The notes below the pieces were generated by a model that searched no databases, had not been told where the DNA came from, and saw nothing but the letters and a program-made list of their open reading frames with translations. A program made the position numbers and the translations under genes. Positions 28,478 to 37,163 of a stretch of 64,000 nucleotides of DNA are shown piece by piece; position 1 is the first letter of the stretch; each line of letters starts with the position of its first letter. The DNA is taken from contig DASYLJ010000083.1 in assembly GCA_036009625.1 (NCBI GenBank), forward strand, positions 1 through 64,000. The letters run 5' to 3'. Source of the stretch: DASYLJ01 sp036009625. Its GTDB lineage: Bacteria > Desulfobacterota > Binatia > DP-6.

Positions 28478-30757
28478 ATGCGTTCGTGGTCCCGGTGTCT
28501 CCTGTCTTTCTTGCTTCTGTCCGTCTCGGTGCTGATTCCTGAGCGGTCCGACGCGAAATTCCAGTGGGAGAAGTCGCTTTTCGGCTGTGAGCCGCCGGCG
28601 ACGTTTTATTCCACCCGCCATATTCCCGGGCTGAAGCCGTGCTGCCCGCTGGTGGAAGGCATGTGCGCCAGTGGCGTCGCCTGCCCGGTGAGCGGCGTCT
28701 GCCCGAGCACCGCGACCGCCTGCTCGCCGGCCGCGCCAGCGGGCCGCCCGAACATCATCCTGATGATCTCCGACGACCACGGCGACTGTCAGTACGGCAG
28801 CGCCGGTGAGTGTCGGAGCCCGCAGAAGGGCCTGCCGATTCCGGCTCCCGTCACGCCGAGTCTCGATCTGCTGGCGGGACACGGTACCGTCTTCACGGTG
28901 GCCCACAACACCGCGTCGTGGTGCTTCCCGTCGCTCTTCAGCATGGTGACGGGCCGCTACCAGAAGTCGTTCGGTGACTCGAAGAAGCCAGCCGACACCT
29001 TCGGCGCCATTCCGCGCTCGCTGCGTCTCCTACTCGGCGCCACGCCCGCGGCGCAGCCCGACCCCTACGACGTGCGCAACAGCATCGGTGGCTACTGCTC
29101 CTTCCTCGGTGGCAAGCTCACCGATCGCCTCGGCAACCCGGGTTTCCATGCCCGCGGTCGCACCGGCGAGCGCTCCATCGCGCGCACCAAGTGCATCGAC
29201 GGTGCGCCGGGCCAGCCGCCGAAGTGTGGTTCGGGGCTCGATCCGGTCTACGACCCGACGCAGATCTTCCGCGGCAGCGATCTGTTCGAATTCCTCGACA
29301 CCCTGCTCTACCGCGTCCCCGGACCGGGTCCGGCGACGTTCGCGATGCAGAACTTCTTCGCGTGGTACGCGCCGCGCATTCCGCATCAGCCGCTGCGCGC
29401 CCCGCTCGTTATCCGCAACTACCTCTTCGGCTCCGGTCCGGCGTATCCGCTCGGCGGCATCTTCGACCTCGGTCAGTACTGCAGTGGCGCCAGCTGTCCG
29501 CCCAGCGTCACCGCGCTCGACGAGACCGTCTTCGGCGACGTGCACGAGCTGTTCGGCAACCTCTGGTGGATGGACGACAGCCTGCGCGAGATCCGCCAGT
29601 ACCTCGAGCGTCAGGGCAGCCCGCACTGCATCGCCACCAACGGCAAGAGCCGCTTCGACATCGCGACGCCGGGCGCGTGCGGTGGGACGTGGGCTGAAGC
29701 GATCACGCCCGACCTGCCGCGTAACACCGTCATCATGACCCTCGCCGACAACGGCTGGCACCTACCCGATTCGAAGCACAGCTTCACCGAGAACGGCTAC
29801 CGCACGCGCCTCATCGTGTTCGATCCGCGCAACCTGCCGGTGGTGCCGTCGTCCGATCCCGGCGCCGAGGTCATTCCGCCGCCGCAGGAAACCTTCGCGC
29901 TCGCGCACGCGGTCGACCTCCACGCCACCGCGATGGGCTTCGCGCTCGGGACACCCGGCGCGGCGCTCTGCCCGCTGTCGCCCGATGGCAGCGGCCGCTG
30001 CGACGGCAAGGACCTGCGCCCGCATCTCGTCACGGCACCCGGCGGACCGGCCGCCCCGGACACGCTCCGCAAGGCGATGTGCGGCCACTTCACGCAGAAG
30101 CCGACATCGCCAACGAAGAGCCGCTACCTGATCACCCGCCAGGGCGCCGTTGGACGGTGCGCGAATCAGGCCGCGCCAGTTTGTGCGTCCGACGCGCAGT
30201 GCGCGCCGAGCGGCTTCTGCCTCGAGGGTCACTGCGCGCCCCGCGGCGAAATGGCCTGCAGCACCAACGCCCAGTGCCCGTCGGGTGCCGTCTGCCTGGG
30301 GCTCAAGTGCCGCGCCGCCCCGCCGTGCATCGAGAACGCCGACTGCACCTCGATCTTCCCGGGCGGCAGCTATGCCTGTGTCGCGAAGCAGCAGCAGTGG
30401 TGCCGCAACGATCCGAGCGTCGCCTGCTCGACGCGCGACGACTGCCCTGCCTGCCCGCCCGGCGCGGCAGCCTGCAGCCGCCTGTGCGAGGCGCGCATGC
30501 TGAAGTTCTACGTGAACCCGGGCGCCAGCGTTCCCGAGCTCACCGATCTCTTCGCTGATCCCGACGAGGTCGGGCTCCACAAGGGCGGTCCGGGCGACAC
30601 CACGCTCACCTACCAGATGTCGCAGCTCGGCGGTGCTTACGGACCCACGATCCGTCGTGCCAACTGCTGCATCGACGAGTGGTGGCCCGAGGCGTCGAAT
30701 CTCGGCAGCGCATGCATGGCGGGCTACAGCTGCCCGTCCGAGCTGAGCTGCCAGTAG
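28478..30757 (+). CDS. Cysteine-rich secreted sulfatase-like protein
   Basis: 759 residues with a signal peptide (RCLLSFLLLSVSVLIPERSDA). The alkaline-phosphatase/sulfatase fold is seen in PNIILMISDDHG (metal aspartates 99-100), ASWCFPSLFSMVTGRY (position of the formylglycine Cys149) and LADNGWHLPDSKHSFTENG. The CxPxR motif recognised by formylglycine-generating enzyme has Leu in place of Arg, so maturation is doubtful. Some 40 cysteines are spread through the protein, with C-terminal repeats such as CASDAQCAPSGFCLEGHC typical of exported disulfide-rich proteins in Myxococcota-like bacteria. Substrate unknown; it could be a sulfatase, a phosphodiesterase or a binding protein. Confidence 0.8.
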   Translation: MRSWSRCLLSFLLLSVSVLIPERSDAKFQWEKSLFGCEPPATFYSTRHIPGLKPCCPLVEGMCASGVACPVSGVCPSTATACSPAAPAGRPNIILMISDDHGDCQYGSAGECRSPQKGLPIPAPVTPSLDLLAGHGTVFTVAHNTASWCFPSLFSMVTGRYQKSFGDSKKPADTFGAIPRSLRLLLGATPAAQPDPYDVRNSIGGYCSFLGGKLTDRLGNPGFHARGRTGERSIARTKCIDGAPGQPPKCGSGLDPVYDPTQIFRGSDLFEFLDTLLYRVPGPGPATFAMQNFFAWYAPRIPHQPLRAPLVIRNYLFGSGPAYPLGGIFDLGQYCSGASCPPSVTALDETVFGDVHELFGNLWWMDDSLREIRQYLERQGSPHCIATNGKSRFDIATPGACGGTWAEAITPDLPRNTVIMTLADNGWHLPDSKHSFTENGYRTRLIVFDPRNLPVVPSSDPGAEVIPPPQETFALAHAVDLHATAMGFALGTPGAALCPLSPDGSGRCDGKDLRPHLVTAPGGPAAPDTLRKAMCGHFTQKPTSPTKSRYLITRQGAVGRCANQAAPVCASDAQCAPSGFCLEGHCAPRGEMACSTNAQCPSGAVCLGLKCRAAPPCIENADCTSIFPGGSYACVAKQQQWCRNDPSVACSTRDDCPACPPGAAACSRLCEARMLKFYVNPGASVPELTDLFADPDEVGLHKGGPGDTTLTYQMSQLGGAYGPTIRRANCCIDEWWPEASNLGSACMAGYSCPSELSCQ

Positions 30758-30783
30758 CGCCACGCGCCGACCGCTGGACGTAT

Positions 30784-30806
30784 CGCCGCGACGGTTGAGC
30801 GCGGCG
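30784..30806 (+). terminator. Weak hairpin after the sulfatase-like gene
   Basis: A 7-bp stem CGCCGCG/CGCGGCG with a 9-base loop lies 26 bp after the stop. There is no strong T-run, so termination is possible but unproven. Confidence 0.35.
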
Positions 30807-30864
30807 GACTTGCTCCATTCATCGCGACCGTGACAGCACGGCCGCGATGGCAGGAGCCCAAGCG

Positions 30865-32247
30865 ATGGTGCCGGACGCGCCCGTGGCGTCGCCGCGGCTC
30901 TCGTTCTGGCAACGGTGCGTATACGGCCTCGGCGACATGGCGCTCGCCATCCGGCAGACGGCGTTCCAGTTCGCGCTCCTGCCCTTCTTCACCGACGTCG
31001 TGATGCTGGCGCCGTGGCTCGCGGGCCTCGGCAAGATGCTCGGCCTGGTATGGGACGGCGTCAATGATCCGATCACGGGCTACGTCTCAGACCGTACGCG
31101 CACCCGCATCGGACGGCGCCGGCCGTTCCTGATCGCTGCCGCGATTCCGATGGGCGTGACGTTCGCCCTCCTGTGGATGCCACCGGCGAACATGACCAGT
31201 CTGGTCGCGTTCGCGTACATGGTGCTCGCGTACCTCGTCCTCGACACCTGCTTCACACTCTACGCCACGCCGTACATGGCGCTCGGCGCCGAGCTGACGG
31301 ACGACTACCACGAGCGCACGCAGCTCTCCGCCGCGCGCTCGTTCTTCCACGTCATCGGGCTGTTGCTCGGTGGGACGCTGCCGTTCGTCCTCCTGAAGGC
31401 CTACCCCGGCGACCCGGCCGGCGGCTACGCGATGATGGGTATCGTCATCGGTGCGCTCATGACGTGCATCGCGTTGGTCACCGGTCTCGGTGTCCGCGAA
31501 CGCCCAACGCGCGGCGACGTCGCGTCGAACGAGACCGCGTCGCTGCGATCGTTCGTGAGCGGCCTCGGCACGACGCTGCAGAATCGCGCGTTCCGCATCA
31601 TGATGGTGACCTTCGGCGTCATCCAGCTCGGTGGCGGCATCCACCAGACGCTGGTGCCGTACGCCTTCCAGTACTGGCTCGGACGCAAGGACATGGTGGG
31701 CACCGTCATCGCCGTCTACATGGCGTCGTTCCTGGTCTCGATCCCGCTCTGGACGCATCTGTCGAAGCGGCTCGGCAAGGACCGCGCGCTCAAGCTGTGC
31801 ATGCTCTGGGCGGCGATCGCCCTGACGTCGCTCCCGTTCGTCCTCTCGCCGGACATGGGCAACCTCCGTCTCGGCGTCGTGCTGGTGCTGGCGGGACTCG
31901 GCAACGGCGGGTGGGCCGTGATGCCGGTGGCGATCACCGCCGACATCATCGACACCGATGAGCTCGAGACCCGAAGCCGCCGTGAGGGGGCGTACTTCGG
32001 TCTGTGGACCCTGGTGCTCAAGCTCGCGATGGGGCTGGCCTCGGGCGTCGTCGGCATAGGCCTGCAGGTGGTGGGCTACGTTCCCAACGTCGAGCAGTCC
32101 GAGACCGCCATCCTCGGCATCCGCATGCTCTATGGCCCGGTGCCCGCGATGTTTCTCCTTCTCGGTCTGGTGCTGTTCCGCCGCTTCCCCCTCACCCGGG
32201 AGCGCCATGCCGAGGTGCAGGCGGCCCTCGTCGCGCGGCGGGGGTAG
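30865..32247 (+). CDS. GPH-family (MelB-like) MFS transporter
   Basis: 460 residues and about 12 membrane helices. Signatures of the glycoside-pentoside-hexuronide/cation symporter family are present: FWQRCVYGLGDMA at the start, VWDGVNDPITGYVSDRTRTRIGRRRPFL between helices 2 and 3 (given here in two parts: VWDGVNDPITGYVSD and RTRTRIGRRRPFL), and ADIIDTDELETRSRREGAYFG in the second half. Members import sugars or other organics with Na+ or H+. I chose ATG 30865 because AGGAG lies 8 bp before it; ATG 30847 has no such site. Neighbours give no clue to substrate. Confidence 0.9.
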   Translation: MVPDAPVASPRLSFWQRCVYGLGDMALAIRQTAFQFALLPFFTDVVMLAPWLAGLGKMLGLVWDGVNDPITGYVSDRTRTRIGRRRPFLIAAAIPMGVTFALLWMPPANMTSLVAFAYMVLAYLVLDTCFTLYATPYMALGAELTDDYHERTQLSAARSFFHVIGLLLGGTLPFVLLKAYPGDPAGGYAMMGIVIGALMTCIALVTGLGVRERPTRGDVASNETASLRSFVSGLGTTLQNRAFRIMMVTFGVIQLGGGIHQTLVPYAFQYWLGRKDMVGTVIAVYMASFLVSIPLWTHLSKRLGKDRALKLCMLWAAIALTSLPFVLSPDMGNLRLGVVLVLAGLGNGGWAVMPVAITADIIDTDELETRSRREGAYFGLWTLVLKLAMGLASGVVGIGLQVVGYVPNVEQSETAILGIRMLYGPVPAMFLLLGLVLFRRFPLTRERHAEVQAALVARRG

Positions 32248-32298
32248 GAGGCCGTCCTACCTTGCGACGGCCAACCCGCTTGGATAGCGTCCGCCGCG

Positions 32299-33675
32299 AT
32301 GACGGACTTCCGCGCGAGCGGAGAAGCTATCGCGATCGAGAGCGTGGACCAGCTGGTCGAGCAGCTGCACCTGGCCGGCAAGCCACGCGATCGATGGATG
32401 ATCGGGACCGAGTACGAGAAGCTGGCCGTCGACGCGCGCACCGGCGCGGCCGTTCCGTACTCCGGGCCGCGAGGCATCGAGGTCGTGCTGCGCGAGCTCG
32501 CCGACCGCTTCGGGTGGCAGCCCAAGGAGGAGGAGGGGCACGTCGTCGCTCTCCTGCGCGACGGCGCGTCCATCACGCTCGAGCCGGGTGGACAGGTGGA
32601 GCTCTCGGGCAAGCAGTGCGACTCGCTGCACTGCACCTACGACGAGATGATGACGCACGTTCGCGAGCTGAGCGCGGTCGGTGCCGATCTCGGTATCGCC
32701 TTTCTCGGGCTCGGCATGCAGCCGTTCAGCACGCTCGACGAGATCGAGTGGGTGCCGAAGCAGCGCTACCGCATCATGCGCGACTACATGGCGCGCGTCG
32801 GCACGCTCGGCCATCGCATGATGAAGCAGACCGCGACGGTGCAGGCGAACATCGACTACTCCGACGAGCGCGACGCCATGCGAAAGCTCCGCGTCGGCAT
32901 GGGGACCGCGCCGATCATCAACGCGATGTTCGCCAACTCGTCGGTGTCCGAGGGGCGTCTGAATGGACAGATGAGCTATCGCGGCCACATCTGGACCGAC
33001 ACCGATTCTGCCCGCTGTGGTTTGCTACCCTTCGCCTTCCGCGACGACGCCAGGTTCGCCGACTACGTTCGATGGGCACTCGACGTGCCGATGTACTTCG
33101 TCCTGCGCAACGGCACCTACCGCACCGACGGCTTCACCGGCGTGCCGTTCCGCCGTTACCTCGAGCAGGGTGCCAACGGCGAGCGCGCCACGCTCGACGA
33201 CTGGAACCTGCACCTGACCACGCTGTTCCCGGAGATCCGCCTGAAGGGCTACATCGAGTTTCGCTCGGCCGACAGCCAGCCGCCGGAACGCACGGTGGCG
33301 CTCCCGGCGCTGGTGAAGGGCGTCTTCTACGACGACGATTGTCTCGGCGCGGCGCTCGACATGGTGAAGCGCTGGACGTGGGAGGACTGCGTCGCCCTCT
33401 ATCGCGACGTCACTCGCGACGCGCTGCGCGCGAAGATGCGGGGCATTCCCGTCGTCGAGCTGGCGCGCGAGTTGCTGACCATCGCCGAGGAGGGGCTCCG
33501 CCGTCAGGCGGTGATGAATTCCGCCGGCCAGGACGAGCGCGTCCACCTGGTGCATCTCGCCGAGCAGATCTCGTCCGGACGCTCCCCGGCCAGGGTCATC
33601 GCCGAGAAGTGGGACGGCGAATGGCACCGCGACCTCGACCGCTTGATCGCGTTCGCCGCCTTCCGCACGTCCTGA
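32299..33675 (+). CDS. gshA: Glutamate-cysteine ligase (plant/proteobacterial type)
   Basis: 458 residues, the length of class 3 GshA/EgtA-like ligases. It makes gamma-glutamylcysteine from Glu, Cys and ATP, the first step of glutathione synthesis. Motifs include WMIGTEYEKLAVD, ITLEPGGQVELSG, MKQTATVQANIDY and PEIRLKGYIEFRSADSQPPE, all typical of this class. No gshB is visible in the window, so whether glutathione or another thiol is produced cannot be told. It is 51 bp after the transporter. A GST-like gene at 50 kb would fit use of a thiol cofactor. Confidence 0.93.
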   Translation: MTDFRASGEAIAIESVDQLVEQLHLAGKPRDRWMIGTEYEKLAVDARTGAAVPYSGPRGIEVVLRELADRFGWQPKEEEGHVVALLRDGASITLEPGGQVELSGKQCDSLHCTYDEMMTHVRELSAVGADLGIAFLGLGMQPFSTLDEIEWVPKQRYRIMRDYMARVGTLGHRMMKQTATVQANIDYSDERDAMRKLRVGMGTAPIINAMFANSSVSEGRLNGQMSYRGHIWTDTDSARCGLLPFAFRDDARFADYVRWALDVPMYFVLRNGTYRTDGFTGVPFRRYLEQGANGERATLDDWNLHLTTLFPEIRLKGYIEFRSADSQPPERTVALPALVKGVFYDDDCLGAALDMVKRWTWEDCVALYRDVTRDALRAKMRGIPVVELARELLTIAEEGLRRQAVMNSAGQDERVHLVHLAEQISSGRSPARVIAEKWDGEWHRDLDRLIAFAAFRTS

Positions 33676-33801
33676 CGCGGCGCGCAGCGCAATTTTCGAT
33701 CTTGCTTTTTTGCGCATGTCGCGATAAGTGGCCCTAATTTCCGGGTCCAAACGTTTTCATTACCGGACGTGTTCTTTTGCAACTTGGGGGATGGTAACAG
33801 A

Positions 33802-33845
33802 CTGGGCTGTTCCGCCGATCCCACCGATGTGGATCTCCAGCCCAG
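33802..33845 (+). promoter_or_regulatory. Structured 5' leader hairpin
   Basis: CTGGGCTG (33802-33809) pairs with CAGCCCAG (33838-33845), and inside it GATCCCAC pairs with GTGGATC with one bulge. It lies 17-27 bp before the ribosome-binding site and start of the next gene, in a 197-bp AT-richer intergenic stretch that also holds TTGC-type promoter candidates near 33702-33740. Confidence 0.45.
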
Positions 33846-33872
33846 CGCGGCGGGGAGTGTGTGGAGGGGAAG

Positions 33873-34298
33873 ATGGTTGCAAAAGGCAAGCGGGGGCTCT
33901 CAGGCGGGCACGATAGGTTGGCTGGATTGTTTGAACCCGATGTTCTCTTACCGGCGCAGTATTTCGCGGCTTTTCGGCGTGCAGGCGGCTTGGAGCGAGA
34001 GCGACTCCTCATGCTGGCCGTGCTGGAAGATGCGATCGACTGCTATCAGAAGTACGCCCATGCCCGGGATCCGCGGGGCAGGCAGATGTTCGAGGAATCG
34101 CGCGAGTGGTGCCTCTCCGGCGATCGGAGCTGGCTCTTCTCGTTCGAGAACATCTGCGACACGCTCGAGATCAACGCCGACTACGTGCGGCGCGGTCTTC
34201 GAGAGTGGCGCGAGCGCGGGCTCACTGCCCGTCGCATGAAGGTCGTCGATCTCGTCCCCGAGGGCGAGGCCGTCAACCTGCAGGAAGCAACGGCGTAG
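33873..34298 (+). CDS. Small protein with HTH-like segment, unknown function
   Basis: 141 residues from ATG 33873, with GGAGG 5 bp before it; a GTG at 33861 is the alternative. The N-terminal part reads LFEPDVLLPAQYFAAFRR and LLMLAVLEDAIDCYQKYA. The middle FSFENICDTLEINADYVRRG looks like a helix-turn-helix followed by LREWRERGL. I do not recognise a named family but the pattern resembles conserved small DNA-binding-like proteins of deltaproteobacteria. It is preceded by a structured leader and followed by a strong hairpin that belongs to a diverged copy of the intergenic repeat. Confidence 0.75.
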   Translation: MVAKGKRGLSGGHDRLAGLFEPDVLLPAQYFAAFRRAGGLERERLLMLAVLEDAIDCYQKYAHARDPRGRQMFEESREWCLSGDRSWLFSFENICDTLEINADYVRRGLREWRERGLTARRMKVVDLVPEGEAVNLQEATA

Positions 34299-34302
34299 AC
34301 CA

Positions 34303-34382
34303 CCGACCCGAGATCGCTCTCGGGTCGGAATCGAACGCGAGCGTGTGACGCGCGGTTCTGCGCGAGTGGAGCGTCACGCACT
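34303..34382 (+). repeat. Probable third, diverged copy of the structured intergenic repeat
   Basis: A perfect 11-bp stem (CCGACCCGAGA with complement, loop TCGC) occupies 34303-34328. It corresponds to the GACCCAAGAC hairpin of the 47-kb copy. The following sequence, aligned by eye with that copy, matches at about 27 of 35 positions, starting ACGCGAG. A second stem GAGCGTGTGACGC/GCGTCACGCACTC (two mismatches) follows. It fills the gap between two convergent genes and may terminate both. Confidence 0.55.
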
Positions 34383-34778
34383 CTAGCGGACGGTGATGAC
34401 GATGGTCCGCTCGCGCGGCCCGTCGAGCTCGACCAGCATCACGGCCTGCCAGCGTCCCAGGAGCAACCGGCCCTGCCGGACCGGGATGGTTTCGCCGGGG
34501 CCGAGGATCGTCGCCTGGATGTGCGCGGCGGCGTTTCCGTCGACGCGGTCGTGGCGCCAGATGCCGTCGGGCACCAGCTGATCGAGCAGGTCGAGGACGT
34601 CGACGCACACGTTGGGATCGTCGTTCTCGTTGATGACGATCGCGGCGGTCGCGTGTGGCACGTAGACGCTGCAGAGCGCCTCATCCAGCCCGGCGCGCGT
34701 GACGACCTCGGCCACCTGGGCCGTCAGGTCAATCAACTCGCGCTTGGTGGAGGTTCGAAGTCGGAGCTCGCTGATCAC
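34383..34778 (-). CDS. YjbQ/UPF0047 family protein
   Basis: 131 residues from GTG 34778. Family hallmarks are VPHATAAIVINENDDPNV, WRHDRVDGNAAAHIQATILG and GRWQAVMLVELDGPR. YjbQ proteins form trimers with a bound ligand pocket and a weak thiamine-phosphate synthase activity has been reported for one. The frame continues upstream, but the extra residues are a shadow of the L,D-transpeptidase gene, which the chosen start overlaps by 50 bp. No ribosome-binding site is obvious; coupling to the upstream gene is likely. Confidence 0.85.
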   Translation of the reverse strand: MISELRLRTSTKRELIDLTAQVAEVVTRAGLDEALCSVYVPHATAAIVINENDDPNVCVDVLDLLDQLVPDGIWRHDRVDGNAAAHIQATILGPGETIPVRQGRLLLGRWQAVMLVELDGPRERTIVITVR

Positions 34779-35772
34779 CGGGGAGGCTCGCGCCCGTACC
34801 GGGCGGTGGCGAAGGACGGGCGGACGACGGCAACGAGATGAGGAATGGCATGCCGCCGCCATCGTGAAGTCCGCTCTCGAGCCGCTTCTGATCGACCGAC
34901 GTCGCCAGACCGCGCTTCTCGAGGAGGTCCCAGCTCGTACGGTAGAGCGCCGGGCTGTAGCCGTAGATGTCCTGATGCGCCTCGGCGTAGAGCTGCCCGT
35001 CGCGGGTGCCGATCTTCACGGGCTGATACGTGAACTCGCCGGGGACGCCGACCGGCACCATCGGGAACAGGCGCTCGATGTCCTCGGGGTAGAGCCGGAT
35101 GCAGCCGTGGCTCACCTGCATGCCGACGCCCCACGGAATGTTGGTGCCGTGGATGCGGTAGCCAGGCAGCGTCAGCTCGAGGCGATACTTGCCGAGCGGA
35201 TTGTCGGGATCGCCGCCCGGGATGAACGTGCGCGGGTCGCCGCGCTCCTCGATGTGCTCCTTGCGGATCGACTCGGGGATGTTCCACTGCGGGTTGACGG
35301 TCTTGCCGGTGACCTTGAAGGTGCCGCTCGGGGTGCGCCATTCGTCGCGTCCCAGGCCGACCGGAAAGGTGTGCACGATCGTCGTGCCGTCGGGACCCGG
35401 GCGGTAAAAGAACAACCGCATCTCCGGGATGTTGACGACGATGCCGTTGTAGTTGCAGCACGGCAGGACCCATTCCGTCGGCAGCAGGATGGTGGCGCCG
35501 ATCGGCGGCACCCACGGGTCGAGATCGGGATTCGCCTCGACGATCTCGTTGTAACCGAGGCTGTAGAGGCGGGCGAGGTCCATCAGGGTGTCGCCCTTGC
35601 GGACGCGGTACACCTGGACCTTGCCGATGATCGGCGGTACGCTGCCGGGAACCGGCGTGGGGATCGTGTAGGAGGGGACGGTCTTCGCGTAGAAGGTGGC
35701 CTCGTCGTACTCCGCTCGCGCCTGACCGACGATCACCGCCAGCAGCATCACCGTCGTCGCAACTACCCGCAT
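34729..35772 (-). CDS. LysM L,D-transpeptidase (YkuD family)
   Basis: 347 residues. Signal peptide MRVVATTVMLLAVIVGQARA; LysM module (YRVRKGDTLMDLARLYSLGY, then EIVEANPDLDPWVPP) near residues 53-100; YkuD catalytic domain with IHGTNIPWGVGMQVSHGCIR (His and Cys of the active site) near residues 205-225. It cross-links or anchors peptidoglycan in the periplasm, like ErfK/YbiS. The C-terminal Pro/Ser-rich tail overlaps the yjbQ start. The ribosome-binding site GGAAAGG lies upstream of the ATG. Confidence 0.93.
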   Translation of the reverse strand: MRVVATTVMLLAVIVGQARAEYDEATFYAKTVPSYTIPTPVPGSVPPIIGKVQVYRVRKGDTLMDLARLYSLGYNEIVEANPDLDPWVPPIGATILLPTEWVLPCCNYNGIVVNIPEMRLFFYRPGPDGTTIVHTFPVGLGRDEWRTPSGTFKVTGKTVNPQWNIPESIRKEHIEERGDPRTFIPGGDPDNPLGKYRLELTLPGYRIHGTNIPWGVGMQVSHGCIRLYPEDIERLFPMVPVGVPGEFTYQPVKIGTRDGQLYAEAHQDIYGYSPALYRTSWDLLEKRGLATSVDQKRLESGLHDGGGMPFLISLPSSARPSPPPGTGASLPGDQRAPTSNLHQARVD

Positions 35773-35839
35773 GATCCTACCTTTCCACCCCTCGCGCGCA
35801 CGCTACCTAGCGAAGGGGGGCTATACAAGCCGGATCCGC

Positions 35840-37158
35840 TCACACTTGGACGCGCTGGACGCGTAGTCGGCTGCGGAGCGCGTCGGGATCGACGGCGGCG
35901 AACGACGTGCCCGCATCGCGCGCGAGCAACGCGGCGGTGGCGACCGCCTGCCCCTCCGCCATGCAGGGACCGATTACTCGCGCCGAGGCGAAAGCCTCGC
36001 GACTGGCGGCGAGGCACCGTCCGGCGACCGCCAGGTTGTCGACGTCGTCGGGCAGCAGGCTGCGGAACGGCACCGCGCGTACCACACCCCGTCGTCGAGG
36101 AACCGCCATTCCGTCCGCCCGTCGTCGACGTGCAGCTCGATCGGCCACGCGGCGCGACAGATGCCGTCGTCGAACCGCCGTCCGCCGAGCACGTCGTCCC
36201 CGGTGAGCTGGTAGCGCCCGCGGATACGGCGCGTCTCGCGGATTCCCAGACGTGGGGCCGCATCCGAGACGAACGCGTCCTCGAAACCGGGCATGTGCGC
36301 GCGCAGGAATGCGCCGCAGTCCTCCGCCTGACGACGGCCGAGCATCTCGCCGAGCCCGAGCTCGTGCGCGTCCGTCCCGTCGACGGCGTGTCCGTCGATC
36401 GCCACCCGGCTCATCGCCACCAGCATCTCGCCGGGACGACCGGTGGGGATGAGGTTTCCCGAACGTCGTGGCAGGCCGTCGCTGGCGTAGTGGGCGTCGA
36501 GCAGGTCGCTCAACCCGAAGAGCTCCGGCAGCGCGCGGTCGACGTCGACGTGCTGCATGTAGAACATCATCGACGGGTACTGCAGCGACTCGGCCTGCTC
36601 GACGGGAGCGCCGGCCGATCGCGCCAGCGTGGCGTCGCCGCTCGCATCGACGAAGTAGGGTGCGCGCAAAGCCACATGCTCGGAGCGCGTCGCGACGGTG
36701 ACGGCGTCGATCGTGCGGTCGCGGACGACGGCGCGCAGGAAGCGCGTGTGCAGCAGCACCGTGAGCAGCGGCTCGGCCCGCACCATGTCGTCGTAGAGGC
36801 GCTTCAGCCCCCACGGAACGTAGGGCACGGCGGCCGTCGTCTTGAACGGGACGGGACCGTAGCACTGGCCGGCGGCCGCGAGCCGGTCCATCACCTCGGC
36901 CGCGAACCCGCCGACGAGGCGGACCAGATCGCCGCCGTGCTCGCGGTAGTAGAAGCCGCAGAACGTGCCGACGCAGGCGCCGGTCGACATGCCACCGAGG
37001 AAGGGCGCCTCCTCGACGAGCACCGTGCGCAGCCCGAGACGGGAGCCGGTGACGGCCGCGGCCATGCCGGCGGAGCCACCGCCGACCACCACCAGATCGG
37101 CCTCCATGGCGACGGGCACCCGCTCCTCGGGGAGCACGATGCTGTCGGAGGAGGCCAT
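35840..37158 (-). pseudogene. FAD-dependent oxidoreductase with a frameshift
   Basis: The N-terminal part, from ATG 37158, is a clear FAD_oxidored family protein: DLVVVGGGSAGMAAAVTGSR, then GGMSTGACVGTFCGFYYREH. Up to about 36080 it reads LDDGVWYA and then enters nonsense, stopping at 35974. From about 36074 the neighbouring frame supplies the expected end: VPFRSLLPDDVDNLAVAGRC, ending at 35840. Removing two bases (CG) from the CGCGCG run at 36074-36079 restores WYAVPFRSLLP. Either a true 2-bp insertion has broken the gene or it is an assembly error. The intact protein would have about 438 residues. It starts 5 bp after a small helical gene. Confidence 0.8.
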
Positions 37159-37163
37159 CGACG

